This document shows, in pieces, positions 8,623-15,386 of a stretch of DNA of 64,000 nt. Positions within the stretch are counted from its first letter, which is position 1; each line of letters opens with the position of its first letter. The translations under genes and the position numbers were made by a program. The DNA comes from CBDCCT01 sp965214995 (GTDB lineage Bacteria; Deinococcota; Deinococci; Deinococcales; Trueperaceae): the NCBI GenBank assembly GCA_965214995.1, contig CBDCCT010000002.1, positions 4,774,001 through 4,838,000 on the forward strand, in the 5' to 3' direction. Under the pieces are notes generated by a model, which had not been told where the DNA came from, did not search any database, and worked only from the letters and a program-made list of their open reading frames with translations.

Positions 8623-9810
8623 GTGAATACCAACAAACGCTTTCGCACACGCGCCGTCCACAGCGGCACGCAGCCCGACCCCAATACGGGCGCACACGTC
8701 GCCCCCATCTACCAGACCTCGACCTTCGCCTACGGCTCGTTCGGACGTGGCGAGCGTCTTTTCGGCGGCGAGGAGGCGGGCTTCGTCTACTCGCGCGTTG
8801 GCAACCCCACGACCCGCGCCTTTGAAGAAAAGCTAGCCGACTTAGAGGGCTCGGAGGACGCGGTGGCGTTCTCGAGCGGCATGGCCGCGGTGAGCGCCTT
8901 GATGCTGACGCTTCTCAAGCCGGGCGACGAGGTGGTGTTCGTGGGCCCTTTGTACGGCGGCACCGAGGGCTTTTTCCGCGACATCCTGGGGCGCTTCGGG
9001 GTGGGCATGAAAGAGACCACTCGAGACGAGGACCTTTCGGCGGCGCTCTCCCCCGCCACGCGCGTCATCTACGTCGAGACGCCCACCAACCCCACGCTGC
9101 GCATCAGCGACTTAGAGGCCGTCAGCGCCCTTGCTAGCGAGCGGGGCATCCTCACGGTTGCCGACAACACCTTTTCGACGCCTTATCTCACCAAACCGCT
9201 CGAGCACGGCTTCGACGTGACGCTTCACTCCGCGACCAAATATTTGGGCGGCCACGGCGACGCCATCGGCGGCGTGCTGGCGGGTCCGGCGGCGCTCCTG
9301 AGCGAGGTGCGCGCAGAAGGCTTAAGGCACGTGGGCGGCGCGCTGGGGCCTTTTGAGGCGTACCTCTTCCTGCGCGGGATGAAAACCCTGGCGCTGCGCA
9401 TGGAGGCGCACTGCGACGGGGCGGAGCGGATTGCGACGTTTTTACAGGACCATCCGGCGGTTCAAAAGGTTTACTACCCGGGTCTGAAAAATCACGCAGG
9501 TCATGAGGTCGCAGAGAAGCAGATGCGACGTTTTGGGGGGATGGTGGCGCTCGAGCTTTCCGGCAAAGAAGAAGCCGCCCGCTTCTTGGATTCTCTGTCT
9601 CTTTTTACCCAAGCTGTGTCTTTAGGCGACGTGGAATCGCTCGCTACCCACCCTGCGAGCACCACGCATCAGCTTTTGGACCCCCAGACGCGCGCCCGTC
9701 AGGGCGTTACGGACGGGCTGGTGCGGCTCTCGGTCGGCATTGAGGACCCGGAGGATTTGGTGGAGGATGTGGAGAGGGCGCTCGAGGGGGTGAGCCTGGC
9801 GACGGTTTAG
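8623..9810 (+). CDS. Cys/Met metabolism PLP-dependent enzyme (methionine gamma-lyase / cystathionine gamma-synthase family)
   Basis: A PLP enzyme acting on sulfur amino acids or O-acyl homoserine. Seen are the phosphate-binding YSRVGNPT, the SSGMAA cofactor loop, ADNTFSTP and the Schiff-base Lys in HSATKYLGGHGD. The position that is Cys in methionine gamma-lyase is Gly here (LYGGTEGFF), so synthase, lyase and sulfhydrylase activities cannot be separated. The start is placed at GTG 8623 because AGAGGAG (8608-8614) sits 8 bases before it; the in-frame ATG at 8602 lies upstream of that ribosome site. Confidence 0.88.
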   Translation: MNTNKRFRTRAVHSGTQPDPNTGAHVAPIYQTSTFAYGSFGRGERLFGGEEAGFVYSRVGNPTTRAFEEKLADLEGSEDAVAFSSGMAAVSALMLTLLKPGDEVVFVGPLYGGTEGFFRDILGRFGVGMKETTRDEDLSAALSPATRVIYVETPTNPTLRISDLEAVSALASERGILTVADNTFSTPYLTKPLEHGFDVTLHSATKYLGGHGDAIGGVLAGPAALLSEVRAEGLRHVGGALGPFEAYLFLRGMKTLALRMEAHCDGAERIATFLQDHPAVQKVYYPGLKNHAGHEVAEKQMRRFGGMVALELSGKEEAARFLDSLSLFTQAVSLGDVESLATHPASTTHQLLDPQTRARQGVTDGLVRLSVGIEDPEDLVEDVERALEGVSLATV

Positions 9811-9818
9811 GCGGGCTC

Positions 9819-9858
9819 GACCCGATATAAAGACCCGGTATTAAAGACCTGGTATAAA
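9819..9858 (+). promoter_or_regulatory. Three tandem 13-14 bp A/T-ended repeats forming the corA promoter region
   Basis: The repeats are GACCCGATATAAA (9819-9831), GACCCGGTATTAAA (9832-9845) and GACCTGGTATAAA (9846-9858). The last TATAAA is 5 bases before GTG 9864 and fits a -10 box for a leaderless message. The array could be a repeated regulator site or reiterated -10 boxes. Confidence 0.45.
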
Positions 9859-9863
9859 GAGAG

Positions 9864-10919
9864 GTGTACAGGAGCAACGCCAAAAAACCCGGCATGGCCC
9901 CCGGCAGCCTCGTCTACACGGGCGAGGCCACCACCGGCCCGGTCCGCGTCTCGCTCATCGCGTATGACGAGCACGACATCGAGGTCCGCGACCCCCTAAG
10001 CATCGACGACGCGCTCGAGCATGAGAACCCCGCGCACATCGACTGGATAAACGTCAACGGCCTCTACGACGTTGACGTCATCGAGAAGGTGGGCGCGCAC
10101 TTTTCGCTCCACCCGCTGACGCTTGAGGACATCGTCTCGACGGGGCAGCGGCCCAAGGTCGAGTTTTTCGACGCTTACGTCTACATCGTGCTGCGGATGC
10201 TCTCGCTGGACGCCGAGAACGAGCTGCGCAACGAGCAGGTGAGCCTTATTTTGGGCCCCGGCTACGTGCTCTCATTCCAGGAGCGAGACGTGGGCGACGT
10301 GTTCGACCCGGTGCGCGACAGGATAGCGAAGAGTAAGGGCAAAATCCGCAGGCAGGGCGCGGACTATCTCGCCTACGCGCTTATGGATATGGTCGTAGAC
10401 ACGTACTTTCTTATTCTCGAGCGTTACGGCGAAATCATCGAGGATTTGGAGGACGAGGTCATCGACACGCCCACCCCCGCGCTGTTGGGGCGCATTAACA
10501 CCTATCGGCGCGAGATGATCTTCTTGCGCAAATCCGTGTGGCCGCTCCGCGAGGTCTTGAGCGCGCTCTACCGCGAGGAGAACTCGCTCTTCTCCCCTTC
10601 TGTGCTGACTTACTTGCGCGACGTTTACGACCACACGGTTCAGGTCATCGACACGGTGGAGACCTACCGCGACCTCTTGACGAGCCTTTTGGAGGTTTAT
10701 CTCTCGAGCGTGTCCAACCGCATGAACGAGGTGATGAAAGTCTTGACCATCATCGCCACCATCTTTATCCCGCTAACCTTTATCGTCGGGGTCTACGGGA
10801 TGAACTTTGCATACATGCCCGAACTGGGGTGGCGCTGGGGCTACGCGGCGGTGTGGGGCGTGATGATTCTTGTGACGGTGGGGCTGATTGCCTATTTTAG
10901 GCGCAAGGGTTGGTTTTAG
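9864..10919 (+). CDS. corA: CorA-type magnesium/divalent cation channel
   Basis: A 351-residue inner-membrane channel for Mg2+ (also Co2+ and Ni2+ in the family). A long soluble N-terminal domain is followed by two C-terminal membrane helices, with the selectivity motif GMN in GVYGMNFAYMPE between them. The start GTG 9864 is supported by TATAAA five bases upstream. An ATG at 9894 exists, but the AGGAG before it is too distant (19 bases). The stop overlaps the convergent neighbour by 4 bases. Confidence 0.93.
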   Translation: MYRSNAKKPGMAPGSLVYTGEATTGPVRVSLIAYDEHDIEVRDPLSIDDALEHENPAHIDWINVNGLYDVDVIEKVGAHFSLHPLTLEDIVSTGQRPKVEFFDAYVYIVLRMLSLDAENELRNEQVSLILGPGYVLSFQERDVGDVFDPVRDRIAKSKGKIRRQGADYLAYALMDMVVDTYFLILERYGEIIEDLEDEVIDTPTPALLGRINTYRREMIFLRKSVWPLREVLSALYREENSLFSPSVLTYLRDVYDHTVQVIDTVETYRDLLTSLLEVYLSSVSNRMNEVMKVLTIIATIFIPLTFIVGVYGMNFAYMPELGWRWGYAAVWGVMILVTVGLIAYFRRKGWF

Positions 10920-12064
10920 GGCGTCCAGAGCCACACTTCGCCGGAGAGAAGCGCGGCGGCGACGGTTTCGCGGCCTTCCCAAGTCAGGCTGGTGAGGCTC
11001 GAGAGCCCCGCGGGCAACCCGAACGTCGCCGTCACCTCGCACGCCCCGTAGACCTCGCAGCGGATGAGGCGGAGTTCGCGCAGAGACTGTGAGGGCAGCA
11101 CGAGGCGGTTCACGTCGCCCTCACCGGACAGGAGAACGCCCAAGTCTAAGCTTCTCGAGCCAATCGCGTGGTTCGTCACGCCCAAGTCGAACGCGCCGAC
11201 GAGCGGAGCGTCGCGCTCCAAACCAAGCTGCAACAACGGCCCCCCGATGTGAGGCGTCCGCACCGCGTAGGCGGCCCCGCCGCGGCTCGCAAAGAGGTTG
11301 AGCCAGCGGTGCGAGGTGCCGATTTCTGCGACGACCGGCAGGGGCTCGAGCCCGGCGTCCGCCCACTTCAAAGGCAACACGCCCGCCCCCGCCAAGCTTG
11401 ACGAGCGCGTGGCAAAAAGTAGCTCTTTGACCCCGTCAATCCCGTACTCCGTCGGCATGACCCGCAGCCCCTCGAACACGTAAGGCGCGGGCAGGGTGTA
11501 GCCGCCCAGCACGCTGAAGTCGGCCAGGTTGATAACGGTGACGCTCAGGGCCTCGAGCCTGTCACCCAAAACCCCGTGGGCGTAGCGCGCGCTCGGGTCG
11601 GTGAGGACGGCGAGTTCGGGTTGGGCGTCTCCCGCAACGTCCGCGAGCGTCGGCTGGGCGTCGGGGAGGGTGGGGAGCTCGAGCCGGGCCAGGGGTTGAA
11701 GGTCAACATTCAAAAGCAGCAATCCGCGACCCTCGGGCGCGACGGCGACCACTCGCCCGTCTTCCAAACAAACGGGCTTCGCCGTTTCGGACACCTCGGG
11801 GCCGATGTCTCCATCCGCCCACGCGAGCCGCCCCGCCGCGTCCACACCCAACACGCGCCCCTCGCAGAGCACAACGAAAAGTCCCCGCCAGCCTTCGGCC
11901 AGAACCGTGACGCCGTCTGAGGCGAGGCTCGAGACGGTGCCGTTTTCGCTCAGCGCGACGAGCTTACCGTCCTCGGCGGCGAGCCAGCGGGCGGGGCTCG
12001 GCAGGTCCCAGACGGGCTGGGCGGACGCCGCGCCCCAAAGGGTGAGGAGCAAAAGCCACTTCAC
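10916..12064 (-). CDS. Secreted protein, probable beta-propeller/FG-GAP-like
   Basis: A 382-residue protein with a short signal peptide (cleavage near ASAQ, residue 16). The rest consists of repeated short beta-rich blocks (DGxLVALSENG, GRVVAVAPEGRGLLL, DVAGDAQPELAVLTD) resembling FG-GAP or quinoprotein-type propellers. No catalytic motif or lipobox. Probably periplasmic or surface-located. Function unknown. Confidence 0.7.
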   Translation of the reverse strand: MKWLLLLTLWGAASAQPVWDLPSPARWLAAEDGKLVALSENGTVSSLASDGVTVLAEGWRGLFVVLCEGRVLGVDAAGRLAWADGDIGPEVSETAKPVCLEDGRVVAVAPEGRGLLLLNVDLQPLARLELPTLPDAQPTLADVAGDAQPELAVLTDPSARYAHGVLGDRLEALSVTVINLADFSVLGGYTLPAPYVFEGLRVMPTEYGIDGVKELLFATRSSSLAGAGVLPLKWADAGLEPLPVVAEIGTSHRWLNLFASRGGAAYAVRTPHIGGPLLQLGLERDAPLVGAFDLGVTNHAIGSRSLDLGVLLSGEGDVNRLVLPSQSLRELRLIRCEVYGACEVTATFGLPAGLSSLTSLTWEGRETVAAALLSGEVWLWTP

Positions 12065-12091
12065 GCTCGAGCTAATCCTTGACGCATTTGC

Positions 12092-12166
12092 TCAAGCCCC
12101 GAGAAGCGCCGCGAGTATGTCGGGAAACTGCTTGATGGTTCGCGTGATGTAGTCCGTTTGGTACAC
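12092..12166 (-). pseudogene. Possible N-terminal remnant of a small hypothetical-protein gene
   Basis: A 24-codon reading frame starting at GTG 12166 encodes VYQTDYITRTIKQFPDILAA and stops after LLGA. It resembles the start of a family of roughly 200-residue hypothetical proteins beginning with a (Y/F)QxDYIxRxI phrase (DUF6483-like, from memory). No continuation follows, so it is read as a truncated remnant at the edge of the accessory island. It could be coincidental. Confidence 0.3.
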
Positions 12167-12208
12167 GGTGGTTTGGCTCCAACGTATCTTAAGCGGCAAC
12201 CGGCAGCA

Positions 12209-12385
12209 TTAGCGATTTGCTTGCTGCTTTGCGATTAGCGCCCGCACATCCCCAACGAGCTCGAGAGGAACTTGCATCAAGGTTTCTTTAGTGGCAAGTG
12301 CAGCTTCGTCTTCGGCAATGGCTTCGTCTTCGCTTTGGGATTCGTAATGGTCGATGACATCTTTCGCAGAGCCCAGCGGAAACAA
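12209..12385 (-). CDS. Short acidic ORF, possible cassette-borne hypothetical protein
   Basis: A 58-codon frame beginning at TTG 12385, 12 bases after an in-frame stop. The protein has an acidic middle (ESQSEDEAIAEDEAAL) and ends with a helical tail (PLELVGDVRALIAKQQ) like those of small antitoxin-type proteins. The matching 11-base sequences TTAAGCGGCAA (minus strand, just before the start) and its complement (12190-12200, just after the stop) flank it. It lies immediately after the attC-like palindrome. No strong ribosome site, and it may not be expressed. Confidence 0.35.
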   Translation of the reverse strand: MFPLGSAKDVIDHYESQSEDEAIAEDEAALATKETLMQVPLELVGDVRALIAKQQANR

Positions 12386-12392
12386 AATTGCC

Positions 12393-12493
12393 GCTTAACG
12401 CCTGCGCTCACCGGCACTTGACGACAAACGAGGCTTAGCGAAGCTAAACGAGCGCACAGCAGTCAATTATCCGTGTGCAGCGCCTTGTCAGAC
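12393..12493 (-). repeat. attC-like 101-bp imperfect palindrome
   Basis: Read on the minus strand it begins GTCTGAC (one mismatch to the integron R'' core RYYYAAC) and ends GTTAAGC (perfect GTTRRRY R' core). Inside, GCGCTGCAC pairs with GTGAGCGC with one unpaired extra G on the 5' side, as in the L''/L' boxes of attC sites. CGG and TTGAC blocks continue the pairing to an apical TTAGC/GCTAA hairpin. Its length is within the attC range. A large terminator-like hairpin is the alternative. Confidence 0.45.
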
Positions 12494-12528
12494 CGCACCT
12501 GACGTTCCCTAAATACTACGCGTAACCC

Positions 12529-12954
12529 CTAGATTTGTGGCAGCCACGGATTCAACACCTGGACCCCGAGAGGTTCAAAATCCTTGATATTACGCGTAAC
12601 CACGGTCATATTGTTGCTCTCGGCAATCGCCGCGATGAAGCTATCTCGGTCAGACCGTGGGTTCGGTACATGATACCTGGCGCAGACGACCGCCGCAGCC
12701 TCATCGAAGGGTAAAACGCGACCCCAGAAAGCCGGCCTCACCTTGTTGGAGAGCCAGGACCGAAGCACTTTACCTTGACGCTTATCGCGCCGCTCCACCC
12801 TTTGTACGCCAATCTCAAGCTCGAGCATCGAAACGCTGGATAAATAGAGCGCGCCGCTCTCGACGCTGGACGCCCAGGCTATAAGATGCTCGTTCGCCTC
12901 ACCACTGGCAGCTCGCCGCAATTCTGAGACGACGTTTGTGTCCAACAGAAACAC
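12529..12954 (-). CDS. vapC: VapC/FitB-type PIN-domain toxin
   Basis: A 141-residue PIN-domain ribonuclease. Acidic active-site residues are visible: Asp5 in LLDTNVVSEL, a Glu in SMLELEIGV, Asp in SDRDSFIAAIA and Asp in VTRNIKDF. The family cleaves RNA and is held inactive by its antitoxin. It follows the Phd-type gene by 5 bases in the same direction, giving a classical antitoxin-toxin order. Part of the accessory island. Confidence 0.9.
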   Translation of the reverse strand: MFLLDTNVVSELRRAASGEANEHLIAWASSVESGALYLSSVSMLELEIGVQRVERRDKRQGKVLRSWLSNKVRPAFWGRVLPFDEAAAVVCARYHVPNPRSDRDSFIAAIAESNNMTVVTRNIKDFEPLGVQVLNPWLPQI

Positions 12955-12959
12955 GTTTC

Positions 12960-13217
12960 TTAGGGGAGCTCGAGAACCCGCAAAGATGAACCTTGGGCAC
13001 GTTCTACTTCAAACTCGATGTCAGCGGCGCGTTCGTCTGAGATAAGGTCAACAATGGTCGCAGCGCCCCCCGTGAGTCGGTTGTACGCGTCGATAGAGAG
13101 CAAAACGTGAGCCGGCTTGCCACGATCTGTAATCACAACGGGACCTTTGGCCGCGGCTCGTTTGGCCTTGCCGATATCTTGGTTGAAATCTCTACTAGAT
13201 ATCTTTGTGATCGCCAT
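12960..13217 (-). CDS. Phd/YefM-family antitoxin
   Basis: An 85-residue antitoxin. The N-terminal DNA-binding fold shows the family phrase SRDFNQDIGKAKRAA...GPVVITDRGKPAHVLLS, followed by the start of the toxin-binding tail. It should neutralise the adjacent PIN toxin and repress its own promoter. The start codon is embedded in a perfect 20-bp palindrome, the likely operator. Confidence 0.9.
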   Translation of the reverse strand: MAITKISSRDFNQDIGKAKRAAAKGPVVITDRGKPAHVLLSIDAYNRLTGGAATIVDLISDERAADIEFEVERAQGSSLRVLELP

Positions 13218-13235
13218 GTAGTAACGTTACTACAT
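13216..13235. promoter_or_regulatory. Perfect 20-bp palindrome overlapping the antitoxin start: likely autoregulatory operator
   Basis: Half-site ATGTAGTAAC (13216-13225) and its exact complement GTTACTACAT (13226-13235). It covers the first two bases read in the antitoxin start codon and the immediate upstream leader, the usual place for a Phd or VapB operator. Confidence 0.7.
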
Positions 13236-13246
13236 ATAAACCAGGA

Positions 13247-13291
13247 TTGCAACGATGATTGCTCATCGGGTTCTGACGTCCATTGTTGGGC
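13247..13291. repeat. Second, shorter attC-like palindrome
   Basis: On the minus strand it begins GCCCAAC (perfect RYYYAAC) and ends GTTGCAA (imperfect match to GTTRRRY). CAACAATG in the left arm pairs with CATCGTTG in the right arm with one mismatch. At 45 bases it is shorter than known attC sites. It lies between the PD-(D/E)XK-like gene and the toxin-antitoxin pair, where a cassette boundary would be expected. Confidence 0.25.
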
Positions 13292-13316
13292 GGCAGCTTA
13301 ATCAAGGGCAACGCTT

Positions 13317-13799
13317 TTAGTCAAAGATTCCTAAAATTTCCCATTTGTCTTGCCATTGTTCAAGTCTCTTTTCACCAATCGAGTGATGATTCGAGTCAAG
13401 AGTTTTGGGGCGTCTTCCGCCGTGTCTGTTCAAGTATGCCTGATGCGCTTCGTGAATGTCGTTTCGCATCCACCAATCAGGCACAACCCAATATCTTCGT
13501 GCGCCGCTCAAATCTACGAAAACCCAAAACTTTCTAACGTTGTTTGGATTCGGTGGAGTTTCGGTTGCTTCGGCTTCATCAGTTTTAGAATGCCAGTTGC
13601 CTTTACGTTTCGTTTTCACTTGAATTTGAACAGTTCGGCTACGGTCTGAACTAGACGCTTGCAAATAAATCTTCTGCGTTCCTTCGGAGGTTACTGAACC
13701 TGCGCCGCGTTTTTTCAGTTCGGACTCGACAAAACTTCTGCCTTCGCTAGCAACTTGATGGTTGTTCGGTTTGCTAGAAGATAATTTGGCGTTTTCCAT
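13317..13799 (-). CDS. Hypothetical protein with PD-(D/E)XK-nuclease-like core
   Basis: A 160-residue protein. The order GRSFVESELKKRGA, then beta strands ending in VQIQVKTKRKGNW, then KFWVFVDLSGARRYWVVPDWWM resembles small PD-(D/E)XK folds, where a QxK motif closes the active site. A strict D-ExK pair is not obvious. The C-terminal half is rich in His, Arg and Trp. The DNA is visibly AT-richer than the flanks and lacks CTCGAG, suggesting transfer. Restriction or repair of mobile DNA is a guess. Confidence 0.6.
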   Translation of the reverse strand: MENAKLSSSKPNNHQVASEGRSFVESELKKRGAGSVTSEGTQKIYLQASSSDRSRTVQIQVKTKRKGNWHSKTDEAEATETPPNPNNVRKFWVFVDLSGARRYWVVPDWWMRNDIHEAHQAYLNRHGGRRPKTLDSNHHSIGEKRLEQWQDKWEILGIFD

Positions 13800-13869
13800 A
13801 ACGCGATTTCCCTCTTTTCCAAAACCGGTGGAGGACTCAGTAGCTTTCAGAGTTGAACCAGCACCACAT

Positions 13870-13908
13870 GACAGGGCGCGAGGTGATTGATGCTCCTCAC
13901 GCCCTGTC
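13870..13908 (-). terminator. Terminator of the M16 peptidase operon
   Basis: Stem GACAGGGCG-c-GAGG (13870-13883) / CCTC-a-CGCCCTGTC (13895-13908), with one internal mismatch and an 11-base loop, lies 8 bases beyond the end of the leftward M16 gene. Confidence 0.7.
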
Positions 13909-13916
13909 TCTTTAGG

Positions 13917-15386
13917 TCACTCGAGCTCGATAGGCACAACCTCACCAAACTGGTCCAAGGGCGCGTCGAACTCCGACACGTCACCCACCACGAGGATAAT
14001 CATGTCCTCGGGGCGCAGTTCTTGCTCTGCTACCGCCAGCACGTCCTCCGGCGTCACCGCGCCCACGCGGGCGATGTACTCGTCGTAGTAGCCGGTGGGC
14101 AGGCCCAGAATCTCGGTTGCTAATGCGATACGCTGCACCACCGCCGCGGGCGAGGTGGAGCGGAAGATAGCTTGGTTGAGGATCGCGTCGCGCTGGGTGG
14201 TGAGTTCTTCATCGCTCACGGCTTCGTTTTCCAGGCGCTCGAGCTGCTCCAAAAGCAGCCCCACCACCTCGGCGGTGCGCTCGGTGCGGGTGAAGGAGAA
14301 AAGCAAAAAGGTTCCGGGCGTCTCGAAGCCTTGCCCCACCTGGCTCCCCACCGAATAGGCCAAACCGCGGTTGCTTCTTATGTCGGTAAAAAGGCGGCTC
14401 GAGAAGCCCCCGCCACCCAGGATGTTGTTTGCTACCGTCAGGTCGTTGTAGGCCGGGCTGTAGGCGAGGACGCTGGGGTGCCCCATCAGGATGATGCTTT
14501 GGCCCAAAGCTCTATCAGCGACGTAGACCCTGGGTTCGGGCGTGGGGTTGTAGGGCGGCAGCGTGGGATAGTCCACCTCGGCGGGTTGCCAGTCGGCGAA
14601 GGTGGTCTCGAGCGTTCCCAGCATTGCTTCGGAATCAAAATCGCCGCTCAAGGCCAGCACGGTGGCGTTGGGCTTGAAGTAGCGCTCGTAAAACGCCATC
14701 ATATCGTCGCGGGAGATGTTATTAACTGTCTCCTCGGTCGGGACGTAGCCCGCCGGATGGCCCTCGGCGAGACGCCGGTTAAACTCGCGCACGGCGATGC
14801 CCACCGGGTCGTCGTTCTGGCGGCGGATGGCCTCCAGGGCGCGGCCTCGCGCGATCTCGATGCGGCCTTGTTCAAAGTCGGGCGCGGTGAGCACGTCTTC
14901 GAGCACGCCCAGCACCTCGTCGATGTTCTCGCGCAGTGCCGAAAAGCTCGCGGCGGTGTAGAGGTCGGCGGCGGACACCTCGACGGAAGCGGCGAGGCTT
15001 TCTAAGGTTTCGTCCAGTTCGTCCGCGCTCCGGCCCGCCGCGCCGCCCGTCCGCATGAGGTCGGCGGTGAGGCTCGCCAAGCCCACCTCGTCCTCGGGGT
15101 CGTAAAAGCTTCCGGCTTTCACATAGGCGACGCCGTTGATGAGCGGGAGGGTGTGGTCCTCGAGCAGATACACCACCATCCCGTTGGACAACTCGTGCCG
15201 CGTCGGGACGGGCGCTTCGTACTCGACGGGGGCGAACTCGAGCGCCGCCGGGTCGGGCCAGTCCGCGGGAACGGAGGTGTCGGGTACGGTGGTCTCGGTG
15301 GGCGCGGGCGGGGCCTGAGTTTGGGCCAGACCCATGCTCCAAACGAACAGGGACAAAACGGTTGCCAGCTTTATAAAGGGTTTCAT
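13917..15386 (-). CDS. M16-family peptidase-like subunit, non-catalytic partner
   Basis: A 489-residue exported protein (signal peptide ending near GLAQ). It has the M16 fold but no HxxEH zinc motif: the equivalent position reads GLASLTADLMRTGG. It keeps the C-terminal substrate-gripping region (NNILGGGGFSSRLFTDIRSNRGLAYSVGS). In bacterial M16B pairs, one zinc-bearing and one metal-free subunit assemble. It overlaps the upstream catalytic gene by 4 bases, supporting a heterodimer in the cell envelope. Confidence 0.88.
   Translation of the reverse strand: MKPFIKLATVLSLFVWSMGLAQTQAPPAPTETTVPDTSVPADWPDPAALEFAPVEYEAPVPTRHELSNGMVVYLLEDHTLPLINGVAYVKAGSFYDPEDEVGLASLTADLMRTGGAAGRSADELDETLESLAASVEVSAADLYTAASFSALRENIDEVLGVLEDVLTAPDFEQGRIEIARGRALEAIRRQNDDPVGIAVREFNRRLAEGHPAGYVPTEETVNNISRDDMMAFYERYFKPNATVLALSGDFDSEAMLGTLETTFADWQPAEVDYPTLPPYNPTPEPRVYVADRALGQSIILMGHPSVLAYSPAYNDLTVANNILGGGGFSSRLFTDIRSNRGLAYSVGSQVGQGFETPGTFLLFSFTRTERTAEVVGLLLEQLERLENEAVSDEELTTQRDAILNQAIFRSTSPAAVVQRIALATEILGLPTGYYDEYIARVGAVTPEDVLAVAEQELRPEDMIILVVGDVSEFDAPLDQFGEVVPIELE

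Noticed and set aside
14172..15005. 277-codon plus-strand frame across the M16 gene
   Set aside because: Antisense to a clear M16 family protein, no recognisable domain.
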